From Bidens hawaiensis (Eukaryota; Streptophyta; Magnoliopsida; Asterales; Asteraceae): a DNA stretch of 64,000 nt. Both the position numbers and the translations under genes were made by a program. Below, one piece after another: positions 45,452 to 60,158 of this stretch (position 1 is the first letter of the stretch; each line of letters starts with the position of its first letter). Location: assembly GCA_021521415.1 (NCBI GenBank), contig JAIQDT010007306.1:1-64000 (forward strand). Reading direction: 5' to 3'. The notes beneath the pieces were generated by a model. That model had not been told where the DNA came from, did no database searches, and saw only the letters and a program-made list of their open reading frames with translations.

Positions 45452-46156
45452 TTTGGTATCGAGTACTGGTACCGTACCAAAATATTTAGTACAATATTTG
45501 GTACCCGTTTTTACCAGAAATACGGTATTAGTATTTTTGGTACCCATGCCGTACCAAAAATTTAATTCAGCATTCGACACTTTTCTAGGTGAACAGTAGC
45601 GAGTTATTTTGTTATGAAGTAATTTTTTTTAACAATCAACAAACAGAAAATTACCTAGGTATTCTGTACAGGGTGGCTCAATGGCAAAAGGCCACCGTAT
45701 GGAGCCTTTAAGTGCCTACAAGACATCTCCAATTTCAGGAAAAACCCACACGACCGAAGACCCACTGGTGGTAAACCCCAGACGCCTTTATGATCAAACC
45801 AGAGATTACAAAAATCCCAGTCTACCTTCATTGAGTCACATGTGCCCTCTCTAAAATGTTGTATTAAGAAACTCAGGTTTCTTACCACTCACCACATTGG
45901 ATATACATTTAATTATATATATATATTCTAAGTCTAGACTTTTAATAATATTAATATCTAGTCCAAAAATAAACTGACGCATATCCAAATATCCAATCCA
46001 AAAATAAGAACCCGTTAACCCGTGGGTTGGGTTGGGTTGGGTTGGGTAGGTCAGTGGTCAATAAATTGTTACCCAAGACACCCGGATCCTTCATTCTCAT
46101 TCATTCTTCTTCTTCTTCACATCTCTCTGCAAATCAGTCTTTGTTTTCATTCAATC
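45452..46156. other. Region upstream of CDC48: repeat remnants, possible promoter and leader
   Basis: 45465-45570 is rich in GGTACC/GGTACCAAA-like words of unknown origin. 45670-45850 contains TGGCTCAATGGCAAAAGGCC, similar to a polymerase III A-box, without a convincing B-box. TATATATATA at 45914-45925 could be the CDC48 TATA box. 46023-46046 is a (GGGTT)n tract. 46100-46156 is a TTC/CTC-rich leader typical of plant 5' untranslated regions. Confidence 0.45.
46021..46047 (+). promoter_or_regulatory. GGGTT repeat (G-quadruplex-capable) upstream of CDC48
   Basis: Five GGG runs spaced by TT lie about 115-135 bp before the CDC48 start codon on the coding strand. The sequence meets the simple four-run G-quadruplex rule. 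Whether it lies in the promoter or the transcript leader is not known. Confidence 0.5.
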
Positions 46157-49762
<3,606 letters not shown>

Positions 49763-50519
49763 GTTTTATAAGAAAGGTGGTGTTTTAAGAAAGGAATAGA
49801 CTTGCAGGATCTCTGCTCTGTTCTGATATTTGAATGGGAGACAGAAGAAGACTTTTATCTATTGATGGAATCTTGTTATCATTTGAACACGTGTTTATGT
49901 ATCGTTTAACTTTATACTTTTGTTTTGTTGGGAAATACTGTCTTTCTTGTTTTAACTCATTTGGTTTTTCAAGTTCATATGTGTGAAGCCTCCTAGGGTT
50001 AATTATTAAAAGACAGCAATTATGATGTATTATTTAAAAATGTGAATTTGAATCGTATGGTAAAAGCTAGTGAAAGTAAAGTCAAAAGTCTTAAATCATC
50101 TGTGTCATTTGATTTCTTCATGCTTTTGAATTTTCTTATCGTACTCGGTATATCCCACCAATAGCAAAGCTATGGTAGGGTCTGAGGAGGGTAAGATGCT
50201 TTTTAATCTTGTCAGATATAATAGTTTCATCGCTCCGGCTCTGCCACCACAATCGCTGCTGCTGTTCTCTATACCGTTACTTCCGGTTGATTCTTCCAAA
50301 CCCAGGCGTAAAGAGCCTATCGTTATTCAGCATTGTCTGTATACGTAGAGATCTATCCGTGGTATTTGATCATTGTTAAGTACTGTAATTTAGAAAAATA
50401 CACTCTTTTACAACATATAAGTAATAGTTTTAACAAGCTAATTTCCAACTTCACACACACAGTTAATTAAGTCACAGGTTAACAAATACTACAACCCATA
50501 AAACAAAAGCTAAGGATCA
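49763..50519. other. Region between convergent genes (3' ends)
   Basis: 757 bp between the stop codons of CDC48 and the LPA1-like gene, AT-rich, holding both 3' untranslated regions. No canonical AATAAA was noticed in the first 200 bp. A CGGCTCTGCCACCAC segment near 50236 is the only GC-rich piece. Confidence 0.6.
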
Positions 50520-53364
50520 TCAGGAGATAGTGTAGCAGTAGCCCTCATCAGGAGTCAGGCCCAATGTCCCCTCCTTGCCAGAACATGAAATGCTGTGAGA
50601 CCGTCTTTTGATGTTCAAGCTTCCAGACGACACGACCCGTTTCTCCTTGATAATATTTGGATTGTGCTTCACCGAATCAGGGGTAGACTCGATCTTAGCC
50701 CTCAAGAAACGGTCTAGGTTCTGACTGTACTTGTCACCATGGGAGTTTGTAACTACATCATGCTGAGTGATAGAAACAAGATTAAGCTTTTGGTCAGATT
50801 CATCATCAATGAAGCAACCATTTTCTTGAATATCATTATCTTGCATTGCAAGATCATCATACTCCTCATCTGACTTTGTTGACTCCTCATCCACCGAACC
50901 TTCCATCTGATTCAACCAAATGTTATCAGTAACAACAATCGGAATAAAAACAGAATCATGATGTATTGATGTGTACCTCTTCATGCATATGCTCTTTGCC
51001 ATCATCACTAAGATCCTCATCACTATCCGCTTCAAGATGATCATCTCCCTCTTCATCACTTTCGTACACAGACTGTTCCTCCTTTAACTGTATTAAAAGT
51101 CGTCGTAAGATCACACAATTTCATTAACTTTTATTATCAATAATCAAAACGTACCTCTTTAGAAGGTCCATCAACGGCTTTAGGTGAACTACAACATGAT
51201 GAATGATATCTACTACCATTATCAGTAAGCTCGCCTCGTGACTCATCAACGCTACTAGCCTGACTAGTGCCACCAATGTCAGTTGGCCAAGCACTGATCC
51301 CAAAATTACCAAATTGCAGGTTGACCGGTTCAGCTTTACCAATCTGCAACGGTCCATAATCAGGATTACCGATAACCGCTTTCCCATCCGCATCTACAGA
51401 ATGTACAGGCCACACTTTTGCAACAGACCCGTCATCGTTTAACAAAGCCATTAAATTTCTTGAAGAACCTTTTCTTTGAATCAGTTGAAACATTCCCTTG
51501 GAGCTCAAGGAATTAGCCACACATTGATTTCTATATTCTTCATTAACTACAGAAACGGTGTTAGTTGTAGAATCATAAAGCTGCTCGCCAGTCTCGCGCC
51601 TTCTTAAACTGCTGAAAACTGTGGCGTGTATTGCAGCAACACTTTTATCAACATTTGTATTATTTACTTTTGGTACCAGATGTTTGTCTGCTCGGTTGCA
51701 AAGGTACTCTTGGATTGTTCTAATGTTTCTTATGTATTTTACATATTTGTTTTTAGCAGGATCTAAAGTCATGTACTTTGCACGAACCGCAAATCTTTCC
51801 ATGTGTTTGTCCTCGCTTGTGATGTATATCATAAACGGTAAGATTGACGGATGTTTCTTCATTAACCCCATCTGCATTTTCAAACATGCCAATAAAAACT
51901 GATGTCCAAAAAGGTAAAAACGTTTAAAAACAGATTTTATATTGTTATACCACAAAGTTTAGGCTCAGGTGAACGCCCTCCACAACGACCGATTCTTTTC
52001 TTTCTTCCCACGCGGTGATGAGTCGGTCAAGGCTATCGATGACCATTTCACTTTGCGCCTTAAAGCCCTCGATTGCCATTTGTTTAGTGCTGATCAAGTC
52101 AACGGTGGTCAAACCCTCGTTGGGTGGCACAGTTGAAGCATCAAACGGGGCATTCTTGAACTGTGATTGAGGTGAAACGCTTCCGTTTTTCTTTTCTTTC
52201 CTTTTGGCTTTTGCTTCTGAAACAGCCATTAGATCCAGATGTTCTCCTGCATGGTAAGTAGAAGACCATAACAGGGGATTTTGTTTTTCATCGACAAAGC
52301 TTCTCATCATGTGTCGAATGGAGTCTGTCGATACAACCGTTGTGATCCCTAATCTGCTAGCCTGCGTAATCAGTTTTAAGGCTCAAAATCTGAATAACAA
52401 AAGCTACAATGAAGCAACAACTGAAAAATAAAAATGTTATGGTGCTTTGCTGCACAAAAGAAGTTAGATGGTCATTAATCATTTTCTACTACAGCAAAGA
52501 TTGTAAATTTATGAATTTACCAGCAAAGCGGATAATGTAGATTTGCCGCATCCGCTTGTACCACAAAGCAACACGGTCACGGATTCTTTTCTTTCTCGGA
52601 GTCTGTAATAGGAAAGACAAACTGTATTATATGACCTGACTCACAGCATTCAAAAACGCACTCGTGCATGCACGAAAACAAACGAATATAACGTTTTAAT
52701 TCTTATAATGATAAAAATACCTGCAAGCTAAAACCAAATCAGCCCTCTGATTAGGACCAACATACTTGTACTCAGACAACGCATCACAAACAACATCAAC
52801 AAATCGTCTCCTTTTGACAATAACCGTCGTGCGTTTTTTATACGATTCAAATGGCACGCTACTACTAGTTTTATCATCATTCTTCAACCCTTCCTTATCT
52901 TGTTTCCCAACATTAACTTTCAAGAAATCTTTTCCAGTCTTAATCACACCCATAGCAGCTAAAGTATCCCCTAAGCATTCTGTCCTCATAATCTCGAAAA
53001 CCCTTTGACTAATCTGGTCAAATTATTAACAGGGTGTATTAATTCAGTCTAGGTTGCATATATAATTATAAACAACTTTTTGGGTAAAATAATTGCATAA
53101 TTATAAACAACTTTTTGGTCCAAAACTGCATATAAGGTTTAAGAGAATGCGTGCAAATGTTGCAATAATTGAGTTTTAAAGAAAAACAATTAGTTAGTTA
53201 ACCTTGAAGGCGTGACGTGCTTTACAACCCATCAACTGTAAAGTGCTTTGAAGAACATGTCGTGTGTACCTAAAACATAAATCTTCATTTTCATTCCCAT
53301 TCCCATGACCACCAAAATCATCATTACCCTCCACAACTAAGTACAACAATTTTCCCACCTCCAT
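50520..53364 (-). CDS. LPA1: P-loop NTPase LPA1-like protein, seven exons, 720 aa
   Basis: Homologue of plant LPA1, a P-loop protein related to archaeal 2-phosphoglycerate kinase; loss in rice lowers seed phytic acid. The reaction is not firmly known. Exons, in gene order: 53203-53364, 52721-53013, 52521-52602, 51951-52361, 51155-51871, 50977-51087, 50520-50906, all GT/AG with matching phases. The N-terminus ([33 protein letters not shown]) precedes the Walker A loop GTSGCGKST at residues 166-174. Then come [29 protein letters not shown] and the conserved block [20 protein letters not shown]. The C-terminal third is acidic, Ser-rich and probably disordered. The ATG at 53364 was chosen because it gives the family N-terminus. 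Confidence 0.93.
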
Positions 53365-55086
53365 CTCCGTTAATTAATTAATTCCCCTAACAAAAAATAA
53401 TGATTATTTTTTTATATTATATTAATAATGTATGAAAAGATGGGTGGAATGTAGAAGGTACGTTTAATATCAAAATTCAGAGATCAAGGAAATGAGATAA
53501 CAACGCCATTTGAATTGACGAACATTGTTGTTGTTGTAAATGTGAGGAGGGTTAATAATAATATTGTAAAGGACAAAAACAGTAGTTGTTGAATTGAGAG
53601 AAGAAGAGGATGTGGTCATTGTTGTTGTTATGTAATGTATGTCTGGCACCTGCTTCCACGCATCAACGTCTTCAACACTCCATGAGTCGTCTCTCTTGTT
53701 TTGTTTTGTTTTTGTTTTTGTTTTTGTGTTCTTTCTCTCTCTAGATTTCTTGGGTTCAAAAGAAAGAAATTGATGATGGATGAATTTCAAGTGAAACGTT
53801 CAAACACAAACCCTATATATCAACAAACAACAACGTACGTTTACGACTTTTTGGTCCAAATTTATTTATGTCTAATAACCGGATTTATTGCCACACAAGA
53901 CTTTTTTTTTTTTTTAATAATATAAATGGACGTTTTTCAATAACTTTTATCAAACGTGTTTTGGGTTATATATTTCATTCAAGTAAAGGATCTACATGTC
54001 GGTTTCATACATTTTTGGGCTGAGTCAATAACCATGCTTGTTAGATGCTTAGGTCATGGGTTTTTACCGAGTCAAATACCAAATTTTCAAGTTAAATCGG
54101 ATCGAATAATCCGAACAATTATTTTTTTTTCATTATTGGTGTTCATTTAAAAGTTAGACTATTTGATTCGTATTCATATTATATGCCTAATTCGAAATTC
54201 GATTCGAATTCGTATTAGAAACTCGAATTCGAATTCGAATAAATTCAATTTGATTCAAGTTCACATGTGCCAAAAACTTCGAGAACCATAATCATAATTG
54301 CAAATCGCATATATAAATTTAAAGTAGTTGCAATATTAATGATAATTAGTTCAAAACTAAAATACAAATAGTCTAAAATTCAAACTATTCAAAATGAAAA
54401 TTCAAATAACAACCATAATAGTACGAGCTAAGAAATAATATGGCCTATTGAATATACTTAATTTACAATGGACATTTATTATTTATGGATTTAACATATA
54501 ATAAAAAATTAATTATATACATTCTAATAACTTCAATTAGAATTGGTGCAACAACATACGTGTATTGCTTTTACACTACACAAATCACATTAACTTTTAT
54601 TATTTTCTTTTAATATAACTTCAAACACATCAATTTATGTGTAACTGCCATCTCTTCCAACCACCACTTGACGGAACAGACTCCACCGGCACCACTCAAA
54701 ATTCCGTCGTGACCTTTAGAAAGGGTGTTTAGTAAATGCCCAACTCCTCATTTCGTCTAAGGCATCCAATTTGATTTGCACATCGATCTGTTGGTGGTTG
54801 CCGTTCCGGTGGTGGTTACTGGTTAGAGGCAATCTCCGACAAAATTGTGTGGCCGTCACCGTCGATTTTTTATTAGCGCAGGATGTCGATGGTTTGTAAC
54901 GACTTTACGAATGTTGCCGTTGGGTGCCGGTTGTTTCAAAGGACGGTGGCTAATGATTATTGGCAGAAATGGTCGGGTCAGGCACAGGCGGGTGCATGGC
55001 TGTGGTATATGGTGATGTTATGATGATGAATAACGGCGGTTCCGATGTCGATGTTATGAGGGTGATGCACAGTAGTTTCACAGTGA
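53365..55086. other. Upstream region of the LPA1-like gene and AT-rich intergenic DNA
   Basis: 53500-53790 holds TTG-rich and GA-rich tracts (GTTGTTGTTGTT, TTTTGTTTTTGTTTT) and a CTCTCTCT motif that may be the leader and promoter on the minus strand. A ~20-bp phrase, ATAATTATAAACAACTTTTT, is repeated in intron 1 at 53059 and 53098. 54185-54250 is an imperfect ATTCGAATTCG repeat. No further gene is seen. Confidence 0.45.
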
Positions 55087-55095
55087 TAGTATTAA

Positions 55096-56106
55096 GCCTG
55101 AAATACAAATTTTGTCCTATTTCAGGTCCTTTTTTCACTCTCTGTCCTTTAAATGAAATGTTTATTGGTTTTAGTCCTTTACGTTTAACTCCATCCATTT
55201 TCTTAGTTAAGTAGTTGCATATGACCGACATATAAGGAAATAATGATAATTACAATAACAACTATCTGGGTCCCACCCATTACCACTTCATCTCCTTCAT
55301 ATACACATTTTAACCTGGCTACCGCCATTGCAAGCGCCTCCTTTGTCCCCTTTAAACACCAAACTCTTGCTCATTATCTTCTGGAACCTTAAATGCACCA
55401 TGAATACACATACTTCTTGTTTCGATTAATGATGTGGCTATCAGAATCGATCCTACGCTACAACTACACTCAAAATAACAAGCAGATCTAGGGTTTTATG
55501 ATTGGAAAACGTCCGTCGAAGTATTACTGATAGCCAGAAGATCCACAAGGAAAGAAGCACCAAGCGATTGAATCCAACAAACTAAATCTGTACCTGTTTA
55601 TAATCCGAAATATCCCGTAATTATCAGTTTCCGATGATAGTCATGTATAATCCAAAATAATTCTTATAGCTGCTGAGAAAAATCATTTTTACCCTTTTGA
55701 TATCCTAGATCGAAATTGCAATCTGCTATCAACTCAATTTTAAACCCATGTGAGACGGATTTAGTTTGTTGGTTGGGGTCGTGGCGATTGCATGGTGGCC
55801 GGAGGAGTGGTTGGTGGTGTGGTTTAAATGTGTGTAATGCAGATGAGATGGCTTGAAGATAATAGGGTAGTGATGGGTGGGACCCACATTAATTTAATAG
55901 TTTTCATTTTAATAAAAGTTAAGTAAATTCTGTCCTCACGTAATTGCCATATGCAACTACTTAACTAAGAAAATGGATAGAGTTAACTGTTAAGGACTAA
56001 AACCAATTAAACATTTCATGTAAAGGACTGAGAGTGAAAACAAACTTTTTAAATGATCTATTCGATAAATTGATAATGTTTAAAGGATAAAATTTATATT
56101 TCTGTC
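55096..56106. mobile_element. MULE-like element M2 (1011 bp), same terminal family as M1
   Basis: Left end GCCTGAAATACAAATTTTGT and complemented right end GACAGAAATATAAATTTTAT are alignable, and the inverted similarity continues about 200 bp inward (CTTAGTTAAGTAGTTGCATA in both arms). Flanks TAGTATTAA (55087-55095) and TAGGATTAA (56107-56115) match at 8 of 9 bases. The terminus resembles GACAGAATTACA of M1. No transposase is present; the centre (55300-55860) holds no recognised gene. Confidence 0.7.
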
Positions 56107-56263
56107 TAGGATTAACCTATTTATTTTTATAAAGAATTAAGGATCAAATGATTTGTACATGAAATCACACTTTGATGCTTCCTTTTAATAATGTTTTACG
56201 TCGGCACCGCCTATGGTTTTATTCATGTTTTAACCCACTACCGGGTTATATTTTACTAATTCA

Positions 56264-57073
56264 TCTATACTATATATTTAAAGATCACAAAAACCAACTT
56301 AACGGTGACTAACGGGTGATAGTTTCCGGTTAAGGCGACCCGATAGTTACTTCCTGTGCGTTAAACCTTCCAGTTCTTCAAAATCTGCGATCTTCTTCGA
56401 ATTTGATTTAGTGGCAGGATATGGTTGCAATTTGAAGGGGGTGTTTGGTATCCTATAAAAATATCCAGATCCTAATTAGGTTTAAGGCATATTCTTCAAT
56501 TTGATTTTCATATCTTCTTCAATTCAATTTTACATCTGGTAAGTTATTCGTCCATTTGTTGCTTCATTTAATTAATGTTAGGATTACTAATAATAATGGC
56601 CTCAACATTATACAGTGACAATTTGTTTAATTAAGGTTTATAATTTCTATACTAATTAAGGTTGATTATACTTATTTGGCTCAAACCGATTACAGATACC
56701 GTAAATGATTGAACCACAATTCACATTAGCATCGAACATAAAAACTCTAACCCGTAGCCTATACCCCGGGTCGAATGAATAAAGGAAAAGTATCTATTCA
56801 ACCCAATTATAGAAAACCGAATAAAACATTTGACCCTATTTTGGCATGTGTCCAATTACCCGGCATTTGAATCTGTTTGTTTATATTGGATTTTATATCT
56901 GTATTTTTGGTTTTAAATCGTAGGAACTCATGGCATAAACTTGCTACCCAAATTTGAAATATAACTGTGGACATTACTTTTGTATGTAACGCATATATTA
57001 CCTCCAATGTCATGAAATCTTAATTTAAATCATCCAATGTTATTAATAGCGCCAGACCGCTGCAACGCGCTAG
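56264..57073 (+). mobile_element. Helitron-like element (non-autonomous, 810 bp)
   Basis: Starts TCTATACTATATATT after an A and ends GCAACGCGCTAG before a T, fitting the 5'-TC ... CTRR-3' ends and A/T insertion site of plant Helitrons. A short AGCGC/GCGCT inverted pair lies near the 3' end. No target duplication is expected and no Rep/helicase is present. Confidence 0.5.
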
Positions 57074-57405
57074 TAAAAATGTCGTTATAGATGGTTTGAT
57101 AGGCTTCGGCCCTATGGAGTAAAGGGAAGTGCAGATCTAGAGTGTTTGGATGAGAAAATTTTGTTTAGGATGATATATTATTCAATATTTCGTTGTTTTT
57201 TTATGTATATTTATTTAAAATAGACTAATGTATAGAGTGACATAAATTTTGCCAACGTCCACGTACACCTAAGCTTTAATATATACATGTTGTAATTAGA
57301 TTTAGCATATAGAAGATTATAGAGAAACATATTGGCATGATGGTATGCAATGTAAAATTGTCCTTTTTATCAAATTCTAAGTTAAATAAGTTTTGATCAA
57401 CTTCT

Positions 57406-57473
<68 letters not shown>

Positions 57474-57767
57474 TTATTATCTATCTAAAGAATTATGTTT
57501 TGTTTGCCATTGAGGGCAACGTCATACATATGTGTGTTTTTTTGGGAACTATAAATTGATGATAGATCAATCTTTTAGGAATTCAATATTAATTTTTGAA
57601 TGTTGTCACAATTATATTCAAATAGTATAACTATTACATGTAGCATGTACCTACGTCATGTTACTTGATTTGAATGAAATTCCTAACTATCACCGAATAA
57701 ATATGATATTTGTAAACAAACACAAATAATACCGCACACCGTCGTAACGCGCGGGTAACCTTACTAG
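57074..57767 (+). mobile_element. Second Helitron-like 3' end and (AT)n tract
   Basis: The sequence ends ACGCGCGGGTAACCTTACTAG followed by T, with a CCGTCG/CGCGG hairpin about 10 bases before the CTAG end, typical of plant Helitron 3' termini. The 5' end is not determined, so the element may start upstream or extend across the previous one. Confidence 0.4.
57409..57470. repeat. (AT)31 microsatellite
   Basis: 62 bp of uninterrupted AT dinucleotides. Confidence 0.97.
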
Positions 57768-58454
57768 TGTATATACAATTTGAATTCGAATCAAAATCTA
57801 TACACCCTTAGTTTAGATAAACTACATTTTGACGGTTTTATAGAATAATGAAACCTCGTAATGTGTAATGTATTATCGATCAACTATATATGTGTTTGCA
57901 ATACAGATAAATCATGAAAACATAATCAAACATAATATTTTAATTATGGTAACAATATAATAACCAAACTCTATATGTTTTATAATATTTTCTAATAGGT
58001 TTATGCCGGATTTTCTTTACACAAATATGATGTTTTTAAGATCTTCAAGATTTCAACAAAAGGGTACTATTGTAGAAATTAATAGAACCAAACATGTTGC
58101 TTTTTAAGTACTAAATAGTTGTAAAAGGTAAAGAAAATAACTTAAGAGCATGAAATCAGTAAGATTAATAAACTATACGAGTTATCACTAAAGCTACTTA
58201 TGCGTATTTTAATTCTTAGATTAACGGGAAAAATTTTCAAATTTTATTAAGATTTAAATTGAAAAATATTTTATTTATAGCTTTACTAATATCTCACTAG
58301 GTTCAGTTTACCCCAATGGCATCAAACCAAACGGTGAGCCCGGTTTTTCAAACTGCAATCAACCCATATTACTCATAAGTGGACGATTTTTTTATGAAAT
58401 TGATATAACCTTAACGGAATATATTACGTAGACTATTGTAATGGTCTATTTTTG
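57768..58454. other. AT-rich intergenic DNA, nothing recognised
   Basis: No gene or repeat boundary seen before the composition changes near 58455. Confidence 0.5.
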
Positions 58455-58949
58455 AGTAGTCGTTACGGCCTACCCTATCGCTGAGTCTTTGGAAGCGGTT
58501 TCACTCCTTTATAGGTCGGAACTCTGGAACCTAAAGACTTTCTCAATCAAACAGGATAGATGGATTGAGCGCGCGTTGCCTTGATTTGAGGTGAACTCCT
58601 TTTCCTCTTTCTTCCGGACTGGACCCTTCCATGCGAGAAGCTGGAAGTCGAGTTATTGATGAATGAGAATCTAATGTCTTATTAAATAGGAGCGATCTTT
58701 TCATCCAACTAGAAATATCGAGAAATATCGTGAGAAGAAAGCAACTTCACCGAAAGGGCAGGTCTTTCTTTTTATTACTGAACTTATCAAGTAGTGCTCG
58801 ATAAGCCATCGCCCAATAGAGCTAGCCATGCGTAGATCGAAATGGTCTCGCGAAGCCAGTCACCGGTAGGTCTAAGAACGGATTTCTTGATAAGCTGCAA
58901 ACAATCCATTCCTTTAGTAGTGGGATACTTGTTCACATACTTAACAAAT
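58455..58949. other. Mitochondrial-type DNA, left part (nuclear insertion)
   Basis: From about 58455 the base composition rises to a more balanced level and the word use becomes that of angiosperm mitochondrial intergenic DNA (GCGAAGCC-, AAGGGAAG-like words, no nuclear repeat). No gene is identifiable. It continues after the LINE at 60159. Assigned by composition and context only. Confidence 0.55.
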
Positions 58950-60158
58950 CAAGGAAACTCCATTGGGTTGCGTGGAGTAGGGTTACACGTCCAAAGAAGA
59001 AAGGTGGTTTGGGTTTGTCGCGTATGTTTGATTGTAATCGGGCTTTAATTTCCAAATGGGTGTGGCGTTTTAGAACAGAGACAGGCTCCTTGTGGAAGAA
59101 GGTTATTGAAGCTATTCATGGTTCTAATAGGAAATGGGACGTATACCCAGTGAAGTCTAGTTTGACTAGTGTTTGGACTAATATTATAAAGGAAAGTAAT
59201 AGATTAAATATGCATGGCTCCTTCTTTAACCAGTTAATTACATGCACAGTAAGGAATGGGAAATCAGTGAGGTTTTGGGTTGATACTTGGATTTCGGATG
59301 GGAGGCTAATGGATAGATTAGCAAGACTTTTTAAGTTGGAGGCTAAGAAGATCTGCTTAGTGTCTGATATTTTAATCCGGTCGAACTTTGGTCCTTCGAT
59401 GAACTGGTCGTGGAAAAAAGAACCGACCTCGGAGGCTGAGTTAGAAGAGTTTGAGGAGTTATCGGAAGTCATTAGTCAGGTTTCGCTTAACATGGGTGTG
59501 GATGAGTGGAGATGGGAAGGGGACGCAAATGGCTGTTTCTCTGTGGCTGGGGTGAGAGGTTGGTTATCCAAAATTAATGTGGGAAGCAGTGATTATGTTC
59601 TTGATTGGTGCAAATGGATACCGGATAAATGCAATATATTCATGTGGAGAGCTTTCTTGGATTGCTTGCCTACAAAGACGACATTAAGTAGAAGAAATAT
59701 TGACATTGGTAATACTCAGTGTATTTTTTGTGATGAGAGTGAGGAAACGGTGGACCATGTATTCATCGGTTGTGGCTTTTCTATGACGGTGTGGGAGGGT
59801 ATTTTAAGGTGGTGTGGTTTACCCAATTTTTTTGTTTTTAGCTTAAAAGATGTGATGGAGATGCATAGGATGGATGGATTATTAGAGGAGTGGTTATGAC
59901 TTGTTGTTGGCGGATTTGGAGAGCGAGAAATGAGATGATTTTTAACGACAAACGATGCAAGGTGGTAGAGATTGTAGCTGATGTAAAGGCGATTAGTTTT
60001 TTATGGTTTAGTAATAGACACAAAAGCAAAGATAGAGATTGGAAGTCTTGGTGTAATATGTATATGATGTGATGTAGTTTGGCGGCCCCTTTTCTCCGTA
60101 TTGGAGATGGGTTGGTTTTCGCTTGTTTTTTATGAAGTTCACTTTTCAAAAAAAAAAG
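58950..60158 (+). pseudogene. 5'-truncated LINE: end of ORF2 with zf-RVT domain and poly(A)
   Basis: The frame from about 58958 reads LHWVAWSRVTRPKKKGGLGL, then ISKWVWRFRTETGSLWKKVI, RNGKSVRFWVDTWISD and a C-terminal zinc-binding region with CIFCDESEETVDHVFIGC. This is the end of the LINE reverse transcriptase polyprotein after the RT domain. A 1-base shift near 59890 moves the end (CCWRIWRARNEMIFN) into another frame, which stops near 60070. A poly(A) run at 60147-60157 marks the 3' end. RT and endonuclease are absent. No clear target duplication was found; the left junction with mitochondrial-type DNA is near 58950. Confidence 0.85.

Noticed and set aside
45655..45888. 77-aa minus-strand frame and A-box-like word upstream of CDC48
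   Set aside because: No second promoter box, tail or target duplication could be found to support a SINE, and the frame has no recognisable protein feature.
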